From the NCBI GenBank assembly GCA_964655175.1, contig CAZZLY010000001.1:62001-126000 (forward strand): a stretch of DNA of 64,000 nt, read 5' to 3'. This document shows positions 1 through 7,519 of this stretch, one piece after another; the first letter of the stretch is position 1, and each line of letters starts with the position of its first letter. A program made the position numbers and the translations under genes. The notes beneath the pieces were generated by a model. The model searched no databases. It was not told where the DNA came from and was given only the letters and a program-made list of their open reading frames with translations. Source of the stretch: JAIOPA01 sp964655175. GTDB taxonomy: Bacteria > Eisenbacteria > RBG-16-71-46.

Positions 1-13
1 GGGGAGGGGCACG

Positions 14-622
14 ATGAGATCCATGCTCGCGATCGTGACGGCGTCGCTGATGCTCGCCACCGGTGTGCTCGCCGGGCCGTTGGAGTCCACGCGCGCGCTG
101 CGCGAGGGCCTGGCCGCGCACGGTCGCGCGGAAGCGTTGCTGTCGTGGAACGTGCCCGGGCCCCCGGGGACGACCGCGCAGGCGCTGCAGGGCTCGCTCG
201 CGCTCGAGCCGCCCGGCTTCGCGCGCCTCGACGTGCGCGGCAACGGTGAGCGCATCACGCTGCGTGCCGACGGCGGCGAATGGCTGCAGCCGCGACTGCA
301 CCAGTTCATCCGCCTCGATGCGCGGCAGTCGGTCGCGGCCATGGGCTGGTGGCGCGTGCTGGTGGGTGGCACCGGAGTGCGCGAACGTCGCCTGGGGCCC
401 CGTCGCTGGCGTCTCGTGGTGGACGACACGCCGGTCGCCGCCGGCGACAGCGCCGACGTCTCGCTCGATGCGCGCGGCCTGCCCACGCGCCTCGAACTCG
501 CCGACGGCATGGGCGGCAGAACGGTGTACCGACTCGCCGCGTGGCGCTTCACGCGCCCCAAGGGACCCGCCGCGTTCAAGCTCACGCCGCCCCCCGGCGT
601 CGACGTCGTCGAGATGCCCTGA
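14..622 (+). CDS. LolA-like secreted or outer-membrane-lipoprotein-associated protein
   Basis: The 202-residue product opens with a typical signal peptide (MRSMLAIVTASLMLATGVLAG, cleavage probably after LAG or LAA region), so it should be exported. The rest is beta-rich with alternating charged and hydrophobic residues, and it ends in AWRFTRPKGPAAFKL followed by PPGVDVV, which resembles the closing strand of LolA/LolB-fold proteins that bind lipids in the periplasm. I see no lipobox cysteine. The start at ATG 14 has a GGGGAGGGG ribosome site just upstream. It is followed after 17 bases by the promoter of rsmD, so it probably ends an upstream operon outside the window. The LolA-like assignment is inferred from fold pattern only. 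Confidence 0.5.
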   Translation: MRSMLAIVTASLMLATGVLAGPLESTRALREGLAAHGRAEALLSWNVPGPPGTTAQALQGSLALEPPGFARLDVRGNGERITLRADGGEWLQPRLHQFIRLDARQSVAAMGWWRVLVGGTGVRERRLGPRRWRLVVDDTPVAAGDSADVSLDARGLPTRLELADGMGGRTVYRLAAWRFTRPKGPAAFKLTPPPGVDVVEMP

Positions 623-639
623 CCCCACGGTCCGTGGCA

Positions 640-669
640 TTGACACCCGCGCGCCGGGTCGTCCATCTT
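640..669 (+). promoter_or_regulatory. Sigma-70-type promoter for rsmD-coaD-pta
   Basis: TTGACA at 640-645 is a perfect -35 box. CATCTT at 664-669 (18-base spacer) is the best -10. The predicted start of transcription lies only a few bases before the rsmD ATG at 679, so the mRNA would be almost leaderless. A short palindrome (CCACGG T CCGTGG, 625-637) sits just upstream. Confidence 0.5.
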
Positions 670-678
670 GCCAGCATC

Positions 679-1254
679 ATGCGCGTGATCGCGGGAGAAC
701 TCGGAGGGCGCCGGTTGCATGCGCCGCACGGTGACCGCACCCGGCCGACCTCGGACCGCGTCCGCGAGGCGCTGTTCATGGCGCTCGGGTCGCTCGAGGG
801 CGCACGGGTCGTGGACCTGTTCTCGGGCAGCGGGGCGCTCGCCATCGAGGCGCTGTCGCGCGGCGCGGTGTGGGCGGACCTCGTGGACAGCGATCGTCGC
901 GCCCGCGACACCATCGTCCGCAATCTGACGGAACTCGCGCTCACCGAGCGCGCCCGGCTCTGGCCGCTGCGTCTGCCGGCCGGACTGGCGCGGCTCGGCG
1001 AGGCGCTGGCGAGCGCACAGGTCGTGTTCGCCGATCCGCCCTACGGCGGGGCCGACGCGCGCGCCGTGCTCACGGGGCTGGGCAAGCCCGGCGTGCTGCA
1101 GCCCGCGGCACGGGTGGTGCTCGAGACGCACGCCAAGGACGTGGTGCCCGAACAGGAGGGCTGCCTCGTGCGCGAGCGCGAACGGCAGTACGGTGAGACG
1201 GTCGTGCACGTGTACCGCGTCGGCGCCACGCCGACCGCAGGAGGGGAGGGCTGA
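679..1254 (+). CDS. rsmD: 16S rRNA (guanine(966)-N(2))-methyltransferase RsmD
   Basis: RsmD uses S-adenosylmethionine to methylate N2 of G966 in 16S rRNA during small-subunit assembly. The 191-residue protein begins MRVIAGELGGRRL, followed by RPTSDRVREALF, both RsmD signatures. The SAM-binding motif DLFSGSGALAIEAL is at about residue 46, and the catalytic DPPY tetrad is at 119-122. Length matches the family. The long reading frame extends upstream, but ATG 679 gives the conserved N-terminus. The stop overlaps the coaD start by one base (TGATG), so the two are translationally coupled. The rsmD-coaD pair is a common bacterial arrangement. Confidence 0.93.
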   Translation: MRVIAGELGGRRLHAPHGDRTRPTSDRVREALFMALGSLEGARVVDLFSGSGALAIEALSRGAVWADLVDSDRRARDTIVRNLTELALTERARLWPLRLPAGLARLGEALASAQVVFADPPYGGADARAVLTGLGKPGVLQPAARVVLETHAKDVVPEQEGCLVRERERQYGETVVHVYRVGATPTAGGEG

Positions 1255-1835
1255 TGCCGAAGTCGCGTCGCATCGCGTTGTTCCCGGGCAGCTTCGATCC
1301 GTTCACGAACGGCCATCTCGACCTGGCCCGCCGCGCCTCGGTGCTGTTCGACGAGGTCGTTGTCGCGGTCGCGCACAATCCGGCCAAGACCGGCCTGTTC
1401 ACGCCCGACGAGCGCGTCGCCATGATCGAGGACGCCGTGCGCGACCGGCGCAACGTGCGCGCGATCCACTTCGCGGGTCTGCTCGTGGACTGCGCCCGCG
1501 ACATCGGCGCGCAGGCGATCATCCGAGGATTGCGCGCGGTGAGCGACTTCGAGTTCGAGTTCCAGATGGCGCTCATGAACCGTCGCCTCGCGCCCGCCAT
1601 CGAGATCGCGTTCCTCATGCCGAGTCAGGAGTACACGTACCTCAACTCGACGCTCGTCAAGGAGGTCGCCCGACACGGTGGGAGTGTGCGCGGGCTCGTC
1701 CCGACGGGGGTCGAGCGCATGCTGATCGCGCGCCTGGCCGACGGTCGTCGCGCGGCCGCCGCCGCCCGTCGCGAGGCCCGAAGCGCCACCGCGGGCCGCG
1801 CCCGAACGTCGCGTGCGAAGGGACGTCGTCGGTGA
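1254..1835 (+). CDS. coaD: Phosphopantetheine adenylyltransferase CoaD with basic tail
   Basis: CoaD transfers AMP from ATP to 4'-phosphopantetheine, the fourth step of coenzyme A synthesis. The nucleotidyltransferase signature PGSFDPFTNGH lies at residues 11-21 with the GH of the (H/T)xGH motif. IIRGLRAVSDFEFE and NSTLVKEVA are the other conserved blocks. The core is complete by about residue 160. A further 35 residues, rich in Arg and Ala, follow and have no counterpart in ordinary CoaD (about 160 residues). The gene overlaps rsmD upstream by one base and pta downstream by four bases (GTGA). Acetyl-CoA metabolism links coaD and pta only loosely, so the grouping may be structural. Confidence 0.93.
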   Translation: MPKSRRIALFPGSFDPFTNGHLDLARRASVLFDEVVVAVAHNPAKTGLFTPDERVAMIEDAVRDRRNVRAIHFAGLLVDCARDIGAQAIIRGLRAVSDFEFEFQMALMNRRLAPAIEIAFLMPSQEYTYLNSTLVKEVARHGGSVRGLVPTGVERMLIARLADGRRAAAAARREARSATAGRARTSRAKGRRR

Positions 1836-2848
1836 GTCGTCTGCTCGAGCGCATCCGGCGCGAGGCGCAGTCCGCGCCGCGGCGACTCCTGCTCGCGGAG
1901 GGCGGGGACCCGCGTATCGTGGGGGCCGCGGCGCGGATCGCGCGCGAGCGTCTCGCCCGCGTCACCGTCCTGGGCGACCCGGCCGAGGTCATGGCCACCG
2001 CGCGGCGCGCCGACGTCACGCCGGGTTCGTTCGAGGTGCGCGACGCCGCCGATGCGGCACTGGTCGCGCGCACCCGCGCCGCGATCGAGCGCGCCCGCGG
2101 CACGCGCATCGCCGCGTCGGACCTCGAACGCTGCGCGGCGGATCCCTTGTTCCAGGCGGCGATGCTGGTGCGCGCGGGCGAGGCCGACACGTTCGTGGCC
2201 GGTGCGGTGCGCACCACCGCCGACGTGTTGCGCGCCGCGCTCTGGCTCATCGGACTGGCGAGCGACGTGAAGAGCGTGTCGAGCTTCTTCCTCATGATCC
2301 TGCCCGGCACCCCCGAACGCGTGCTCACGTTCGCGGACTGCGGCGTGCTGCCCGATCCGACGGCCGAGCAGTTGGCCGAGATCGCGTGTCTGGCCGCGGA
2401 TCGCCATCAGCGCCTGACGCGCGAGGTGCCGCACGTCGCGATGCTGTCGTTCTCGACGAAGGGCAGCGCCGAGCACCCGCACGTCGTCAAGGTGCGGGAG
2501 GCCACCGCGCTCGCTCGTGCGCGGCGGCCCGATCTGCACATCGACGGCGAGTTGCAGGCCGACGCCGCGCTCGTGCCGGCGGTGGGGCAGCGCAAATCGC
2601 CGGGCTCCGTGGTCGCCGGGCACGCCAACGTGCTCGTGTTCCCGGACCTCGACGCCGGCAACATCGGTTACAAGCTCGTGCAGCGGCTCGCGGGTGCGAC
2701 CGCACTCGGGCCGATCCTGCAGGGCCTCGCGTGTCAGGCCAACGACCTGTCGCGCGGCTGTTCACTCGAGGACGTCGTGGACGTGGCCACCGTCGCCTGC
2801 ACACTCGCGGGCGAGGACGGCCCCGCGACGCCTCCCGGGAGGTCGTGA
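1832..2848 (+). CDS. pta: Phosphate acetyltransferase
   Basis: The 338-residue product matches the PTA/PTB family, which interconverts acetyl-CoA and acetyl phosphate. Recognisable blocks are LAEGGDPRIV near the N-terminus, FVAGAVRTTADVLRAAL, SSFFLMIL, HIDGELQADAAL and the C-terminal FPDLDAGNIGYKLVQRL with GPILQGLACQANDLSRG. It is the short catalytic-domain form without the DRTGG or CobQ-like regulatory region. GTG 1832 is chosen because it overlaps the coaD stop (GTGA) and gives an N-terminus of normal length. No acetate kinase gene is next to it; ackA must lie elsewhere or be absent. Confidence 0.9.
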   Translation: MSRLLERIRREAQSAPRRLLLAEGGDPRIVGAAARIARERLARVTVLGDPAEVMATARRADVTPGSFEVRDAADAALVARTRAAIERARGTRIAASDLERCAADPLFQAAMLVRAGEADTFVAGAVRTTADVLRAALWLIGLASDVKSVSSFFLMILPGTPERVLTFADCGVLPDPTAEQLAEIACLAADRHQRLTREVPHVAMLSFSTKGSAEHPHVVKVREATALARARRPDLHIDGELQADAALVPAVGQRKSPGSVVAGHANVLVFPDLDAGNIGYKLVQRLAGATALGPILQGLACQANDLSRGCSLEDVVDVATVACTLAGEDGPATPPGRS

Positions 2849-2854
2849 CGCGTC

Positions 2855-3130
2855 ATGCCGACTTACGTGTATCGCTGCAAGAAGGGCCACACCTTCGAAC
2901 TGTTCCACAGCATCTCGGACGAGAGCCCCAAGAAGTGCCCCGAGTGCCGGTCCGCCTCGACGCGCGTTCCGGCCGGCGGCTCGGGCCTGCTGTTCAAGGG
3001 TTCCGGCTTCTACATCACGGACTACCGCAGCTCCGGCTACAAGGAGAAGGCGAGCCAGGACAAGGGCGGCGGCGAGGGCGGCAAGTCGTCCGGCGGTGAC
3101 AAGGCCGGCGGCGCGGCCAAGGGCGACTGA
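2855..3130 (+). CDS. FmdB-family zinc ribbon protein
   Basis: This 91-residue protein begins MPTYVYRCKKGHTFE, the N-terminus of the FmdB/CxxC-CxxC-SSSS putative regulatory family. Likely metal ligands are C8, H12 and the KCPEC pair C28/C31. The usual second cysteine of CxxCGH is absent, leaving CxxGH. The block LLFKGSGFYITDYR is conserved in the family. The last 35 residues are a low-complexity Gly/Lys/Ser tail (GGGEGGKSSGGDK). It starts six bases after pta and ends five bases before the next gene, so it is part of an operon. The molecular role of the family is not established. Confidence 0.85.
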   Translation: MPTYVYRCKKGHTFELFHSISDESPKKCPECRSASTRVPAGGSGLLFKGSGFYITDYRSSGYKEKASQDKGGGEGGKSSGGDKAGGAAKGD

Positions 3131-3135
3131 CGGGC

Positions 3136-4941
3136 GTGACCGCGACCCTCACCGCCCTGTTGCTGCGCTCGCGCGGCATCGTGCCCGGCACGCCGATCGA
3201 GTGGCGACCGGATCACGTCCTGCTCGACGATGCCGACGGCACGGTCGCGGGGCTCACCTTCGAGGCGGCCGGTGCGACGCGCATCGCCTGCGAGACCGCG
3301 GTGTTCGTGCCGCAGCGCGAGGGCGCGGGGCCGGACGACCTCGAGGACCTGCGCTATCTGCAGAGTTTCGCGAGCGCGACCGGTGCGCGTTTCGTGCGAC
3401 CGGGTGCGGGCACGGCGTCGTCGGTCTATCGCCGCGCGTTCGCGCAACCCGGTCGCGTGCTCGCGAGTCGCGTGCCCGATGCGGGCGCGGCCGGGGCGCT
3501 GGGCATGCTGGTGCTGCCCGTGGGGGCGCTCGAGGCGGGCGCCGCGATGGCCGGTGAGTCGCTGCGCATGCAGCGTCCGCGCGTGGTCGGGGTCGCGTTC
3601 GAGGGCGTCGCCGACCCGGGCGTGACCGGGCACGACGTGCTGCTCGCACTCGAGCGGCGACTCGCGGGTGAGGCGAACGGCGCGGTGCTCGAATGCCACG
3701 GCGAGGGCATCGCCTCGCTGTCCATGGCCGATCGCTTCACGCTCGCGGCGCGCGGTCCCCGGCTGACGGGCGCGCTCGCGCTGCTGCTGCCCAGCGACGA
3801 TCGCACCAAGCAGTGGTTCAAGCAGGCGGGTCGCGAACACGATTGGCGGCGGCAGGAGGGACCCGATCGCGGTTTCGACGACGAGGTGTCGCTCGATCTG
3901 GGGCGCGTGCGCCCCGAGCGCGCCGAGGGCACGCGCGTGCGCATCGGCCCGTTCGCCGACGACGAGGACGTGCTCGCGTTGGCGCGTGCGCTCGCGGAGC
4001 GCGACCGAGCGCTGGCGCATCCGCTCGAGGTGGTCGTCTCGGGCCGCATGGCGCTCTCGGCGTGGACCGCGTCCGGGGCGCTCGACGCGCTGCGTGCGGT
4101 CGGGGCGCAGTTCCTGGATCGCGCCGACCCGCAGGCCGTGGCTCTGCCGCCGGGGACGGTCGTGGTGGGCGGCGACCCGCTCGACGCCACCGAACGCGAA
4201 CGCGAGCGCGGCGTGTGGGCCTGCGCCGCGACGCTGATCGGACGTTCACCCGCCGAGGCCATGGTGACCGCCGGGCACGGCGAGCCGTACGCACCCGCTC
4301 CGCACGACGACGTGCTCGAGCCCGTCGGGGGCGGCATCGAGCGCGGGGCGCGGCATCGTCCGCCCGTGACCGCACCGCGTCACGACGAGCCGTACCGTGC
4401 GGTCGTCGTGCTCGAGGCTCTGGACGACGCGCACGCCTCCCGCTTGCTGCCGTGGGGCCCGCGCGTGTGGGCGGTGCGCGCCGATGCCGACGAGATCGCG
4501 ACGGCCCTGTTCCGGCCGCTCGATCCCGAGGCGGCGGCGCGTGCACGCGCGCTGGGTTCGACCGTGATCGTGGCCGGCGAGCGCTTCGGCGCGGGGGCCC
4601 ATCTCGAGACCGTGGCCCGCGCCGCGGTCGCGCTCGGGGTGCGCGCGGTGGTCGCGACCTCGTATGCTGAGGGGAGCGACCGGACGCTGGCGTTGCACGG
4701 CGTCCTGCCGCTCACCTGGCTCGACCCCGCGGATCGCCGCGAGGCGCGCACCGGGGACGAGCTCGAGGTGCCGCCGCCCACGCCGGGCGTGCCCCCGGGC
4801 GGCCGCGTCCCGTTGCGTCATCTCACGCGAGGGTTCACCTTCGACGTGAAGTGCGACCTGTCGGTCCCGCTCCGCGAGCTCGCGCGCGCGGGCGGCCTGC
4901 TGCACGCGCTGCGCGACACGATCGCCGACGGCGTTCGTTGA
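3136..4941 (+). CDS. Degenerate aconitase-family protein without cluster or active-site motifs
   Basis: The 601-residue protein can be aligned by eye with bacterial aconitases over its whole length. Matching blocks are DLRYLQSFASATGARFVRPG, AMAGESLRMQRPRVVGV, DVLLALERRL, AVLECHGEGIASLS, PSDDRTKQWFKQAGREHDW, EVSLDLGRVRP and, in the C-terminal swivel domain, LGVRAVVATSYAEG and HGVLPLTW. Active-site motifs are gone. GSDSHT is ASRVPD near residue 110. GSCTNS is GPFADD at 271-276. The CGPCLG cluster loop is PPGTVVVGG at 338-346. GSSREH is GAHLET at 487-492. It should therefore bind no 4Fe-4S cluster and not isomerise citrate. GTG start five bases after the zinc-ribbon gene. The role is unknown; structural or regulatory use of the fold is inference. 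Confidence 0.75.
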   Translation: MTATLTALLLRSRGIVPGTPIEWRPDHVLLDDADGTVAGLTFEAAGATRIACETAVFVPQREGAGPDDLEDLRYLQSFASATGARFVRPGAGTASSVYRRAFAQPGRVLASRVPDAGAAGALGMLVLPVGALEAGAAMAGESLRMQRPRVVGVAFEGVADPGVTGHDVLLALERRLAGEANGAVLECHGEGIASLSMADRFTLAARGPRLTGALALLLPSDDRTKQWFKQAGREHDWRRQEGPDRGFDDEVSLDLGRVRPERAEGTRVRIGPFADDEDVLALARALAERDRALAHPLEVVVSGRMALSAWTASGALDALRAVGAQFLDRADPQAVALPPGTVVVGGDPLDATERERERGVWACAATLIGRSPAEAMVTAGHGEPYAPAPHDDVLEPVGGGIERGARHRPPVTAPRHDEPYRAVVVLEALDDAHASRLLPWGPRVWAVRADADEIATALFRPLDPEAAARARALGSTVIVAGERFGAGAHLETVARAAVALGVRAVVATSYAEGSDRTLALHGVLPLTWLDPADRREARTGDELEVPPPTPGVPPGGRVPLRHLTRGFTFDVKCDLSVPLRELARAGGLLHALRDTIADGVR

Positions 4942-4975
4942 ATCCCCGTTCCCTCCCTGCAGGAGTCCCGTTCCC

Positions 4976-6001
4976 ATGCTGATCGATCTCGCTCGAATCC
5001 ACTGTCAGGCCGGCCGCGGCGGCGCCGGGTGCATCAGCTTCCGCCGCGAGAAGTACGTGCCCAAGGGCGGACCCGACGGCGGGGACGGCGGCAAGGGAGG
5101 CGACTGCTGGATCGAGGTGGACCCGCACGTGCGCACGCTGCTCGACTGTCGTGAGCGGCCGCAGTACCGCGCCGGGCACGGTCGGCCGGGTTCGGGCAAC
5201 AACAGCAGCGGCAAGGCGGGCGAGGACCTCGTCATCGCCGTGCCCGCGGGCACCGTGGTCAAGGACGCCGAGACCGGCGAGATCCTGGCGGACCTCGTGG
5301 CGGTGGGCGATCGCTATCGCGTCGCCAAGGGTGGGCGTGGCGGCCGTGGCAACGCGCGCTTCGCCAGTCCCACGCATCAGGCGCCACGCCGCGCCGATCC
5401 GGGCGAGGAGGGCACCGAGCAGGCGGTCGAGCTCGAGCTCAAGCTGATCGCCGACGTCGGTCTGGTGGGGCTGCCCAACGCCGGCAAGAGCACGTTGCTG
5501 TCGCGCATCTCGCGCGCACGGCCCAAGATCGCCGACTACCCGTTCACGACGCTCGAGCCCAACCTGGGCATCGTCGCGCTCGAGGACCATCGCACCTTCG
5601 TCGTCGCCGACCTGCCCGGGCTCATCGAGGGCGCGCACGAGGGCAAGGGCTTGGGGCTGCAGTTCCTGCGCCACGTCGAGCGCACCAGCGTGCTGCTGTT
5701 CCTGGTGGATGCGGCCAGCGAGGACCCCGCGGGGACCCTGGCGTTGCTCCAACGCGAGATCGAGGGGTACAGTCCGGCCCTTGCCGAGAAGCCCTTCCTC
5801 GTGGCGCTCAGCAAGGCGGACCTGCTCCCGCCCGAGGAGCACGCCCAAGCCGCCGAGCGTCTCGGGCTGCCCGGGGCCCGGCTCATGAGTGCGCACAGCG
5901 GTGCGGGGCTCAAGGATCTGCTCGAGGAACTGTGGCGCATGCTGCCGGTGACCACCGCCCCCCAGGACGACGAGGCGCGCGGAGACGACGATGACCGATG
6001 A
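4976..6001 (+). CDS. obg: Obg-family GTPase (CgtA/ObgE)
   Basis: Obg is an essential ribosome-associated GTPase acting in 50S assembly and stress control. The glycine-rich Obg domain fills residues 1-158 (AGRGGAGCISFRREK, KGGPDGGDGGKGG, AKGGRGGRGNARFASP). The G domain follows with P-loop GLPNAGKST at 165-173, G2 DYPFTTLEP, G3 DLPGLIEGA and a SKADL form of the NKxD motif. There is no C-terminal OCT domain; the protein ends at 341 residues. The start at ATG 4976 gives the canonical N-terminus. It overlaps the next gene by 11 bases. Unusually, obg is not next to rplU/rpmA here. Confidence 0.96.
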   Translation: MLIDLARIHCQAGRGGAGCISFRREKYVPKGGPDGGDGGKGGDCWIEVDPHVRTLLDCRERPQYRAGHGRPGSGNNSSGKAGEDLVIAVPAGTVVKDAETGEILADLVAVGDRYRVAKGGRGGRGNARFASPTHQAPRRADPGEEGTEQAVELELKLIADVGLVGLPNAGKSTLLSRISRARPKIADYPFTTLEPNLGIVALEDHRTFVVADLPGLIEGAHEGKGLGLQFLRHVERTSVLLFLVDAASEDPAGTLALLQREIEGYSPALAEKPFLVALSKADLLPPEEHAQAAERLGLPGARLMSAHSGAGLKDLLEELWRMLPVTTAPQDDEARGDDDDR

Positions 6002-6659
6002 CCGTTCCGTCGCGGGACGCATCCCCGAGGCGATGAGCATGCGGGGTCTGGCGGGCAAGCGCGATTACGTGCGCTCGCTCGAGACCCGGCGCGACGAGGA
6101 GGCGATGTCGCTCCTCATCGAGTGTCTGTGCGACGAGTCGTGGTACCTGCGCGAACTCGCCGAGGAGGCCCTGTTCCGGATCGGCGCGCGCAGTGGTCCG
6201 GCGCTCGTGCCGCTGCTCGATCAGGGGCTGTGGTTCTCGCGCGCGAGCGCGGCGCGCGTGCTCGGTCGCATCGGGCACGTCGCGGCCACCGGCGCGCTGG
6301 TCACGCTGACCGAGGATCCGGTCCACACCGTGCGGCAGGAGGCGTACGCCACGCTCGCGGTGCTCGCGGGCAAGGGCGGGCGCGTGCGTCTCGCCTGGGC
6401 GCTCCAGCAGTTGCCCGCGGAGCGGCGTGCCGAACGGCTCGAGCGTCTGGCGCTCGTCGACCGTGTGCTCGCCGAACGACTGCAGCGGCTGTTCGAACGC
6501 GACGAACTGCGAACGGCCACGGACCCCGAGGGCCTGCGCGACGACGCACCGTGGGTGCGCGCGTGCGAGGAGGGACAGACATGGGACGATCTCCCGTCCG
6601 CGCCCCCGGGACGATCCGCGACGCCGCCGGCACGACCGGAAACCGCGGCCCAGCAATGA
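5991..6659 (+). CDS. HEAT-repeat protein
   Basis: The 222-residue protein is predominantly helical with three or four HEAT-like repeats between residues 30 and 130 (DESWYLRELAEEALFRIG, SRASAARVLGRIG and TVRQEAYATLAVLAG are successive units). Repeats of this kind form a superhelical scaffold for protein binding. The C-terminus is a low-complexity Pro/Ala tail. I see no signal peptide or catalytic motif. It overlaps obg by 11 bases and dprA by four (ATGA), so it is co-translated with both; a link to ribosome assembly or DNA uptake is only suggested by position. Confidence 0.75.
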   Translation: MTDDRSVAGRIPEAMSMRGLAGKRDYVRSLETRRDEEAMSLLIECLCDESWYLRELAEEALFRIGARSGPALVPLLDQGLWFSRASAARVLGRIGHVAATGALVTLTEDPVHTVRQEAYATLAVLAGKGGRVRLAWALQQLPAERRAERLERLALVDRVLAERLQRLFERDELRTATDPEGLRDDAPWVRACEEGQTWDDLPSAPPGRSATPPARPETAAQQ

Positions 6660-7519
6660 GGCTCCTGCGCGACGCGCCGCCGACGGCGGGCGTGTGGCGC
6701 TGCGAGCGGGGGAGCGCGCACTGGCCGGCGGCCCTCGAGGCGCTGCGCCCACCCCCGACGGGGCTGTGGCTGCATGGGGACGCACTGCCCGAGGCGGGAC
6801 GCACCGTCGCGGTGGTGGGGTCGCGCAGCGCGACCGCCTATGGGCGGACGATCGCCGCACGACTCGCGCGCGATCTCGTGGCGCGCGGTCTCGTCGTGGT
6901 CAGCGGTCTGGCGCACGGCATCGATGCGGCGGCGCACGAGGGCGCGCTCGAGGGCGGTGGGCGCACCGTGGCGGTGATCGCCTCGGGCGTCACGCAGCCC
7001 ACGCCGAGCGACCACGACGTGCTCGCCGCACGCGTGTGCGCTTCGGGGACGCTCGTGTCCGAGACGCGTGACGGCGGCCCGTTCGGCCGTGGCGCGTTCG
7101 TGAAGCGCAATCGCCTGATCGCCGCCCTCGCCGGTGCGACCGTGGTGGTCGAGGCGGGGGAACGCAGTGGTGCCCTGACGACCGCGGCGGCCGCGCGCGC
7201 GCTGGGCCGACCGGTGCTCGCGGTGCCGGGTGACGTGGATCGGCCCGGCTCGCAGGGCACGCTGCGACTACTGCGCGACGGGGCGCGACCGTGCGCGCAC
7301 GCGGGCGACGTGCTCGCGGTGCTGCCGCGCGCGACCGAGGTTCCGATCGACCCCGCCTCGCGCCTGCTCGCGGCACTCGCGTCGCAGCCGCGCACCGTCG
7401 AGGAACTCGCGCGCGAGGCCGACGTGTCGCCCGCCGACGCGCTGGCGCGTCTGCTGCGGCTGCAGTGGAGCGGGCTCGCCGTGTCGCACCCCGGTGGGCG
7501 TTGGGCGGTGCGGGCGTGA
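6656..7519 (+). CDS. dprA: DNA-processing protein DprA
   Basis: DprA loads RecA on incoming single-stranded DNA during natural transformation. The 287-residue protein has the Rossmann-like core: VAVVGSRSATAYGR, VVSGLAHGIDAAAHEGAL, KRNRLIAALAGATVVVEAG, SGALTTAAAARALGRPVLAVPG and the final GxxxLLRDGA. After residue 230 a winged-helix-like C-terminal segment follows (TVEELAREADVSPADALARLLRL). The N-terminal SAM-like extension is short. The ATG overlaps the stop of the HEAT gene. Other competence genes are not in the window. Confidence 0.92.
   Translation: MRLLRDAPPTAGVWRCERGSAHWPAALEALRPPPTGLWLHGDALPEAGRTVAVVGSRSATAYGRTIAARLARDLVARGLVVVSGLAHGIDAAAHEGALEGGGRTVAVIASGVTQPTPSDHDVLAARVCASGTLVSETRDGGPFGRGAFVKRNRLIAALAGATVVVEAGERSGALTTAAAARALGRPVLAVPGDVDRPGSQGTLRLLRDGARPCAHAGDVLAVLPRATEVPIDPASRLLAALASQPRTVEELAREADVSPADALARLLRLQWSGLAVSHPGGRWAVRA

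Noticed and set aside
625..637. Palindrome CCACGG T CCGTGG as terminator of the first gene
   Set aside because: The loop is one base and no U-tract follows; it could be an operator but nothing supports this.
280..678. Extended open frame upstream of rsmD (ATG at 280)
   Set aside because: It overlaps the LolA-like gene in another frame; the conserved RsmD start and the promoter both place the start at 679.
1193..1831. Open frame fused upstream of pta
   Set aside because: It is a shadow of coaD; PTA homology begins at GTG 1832.
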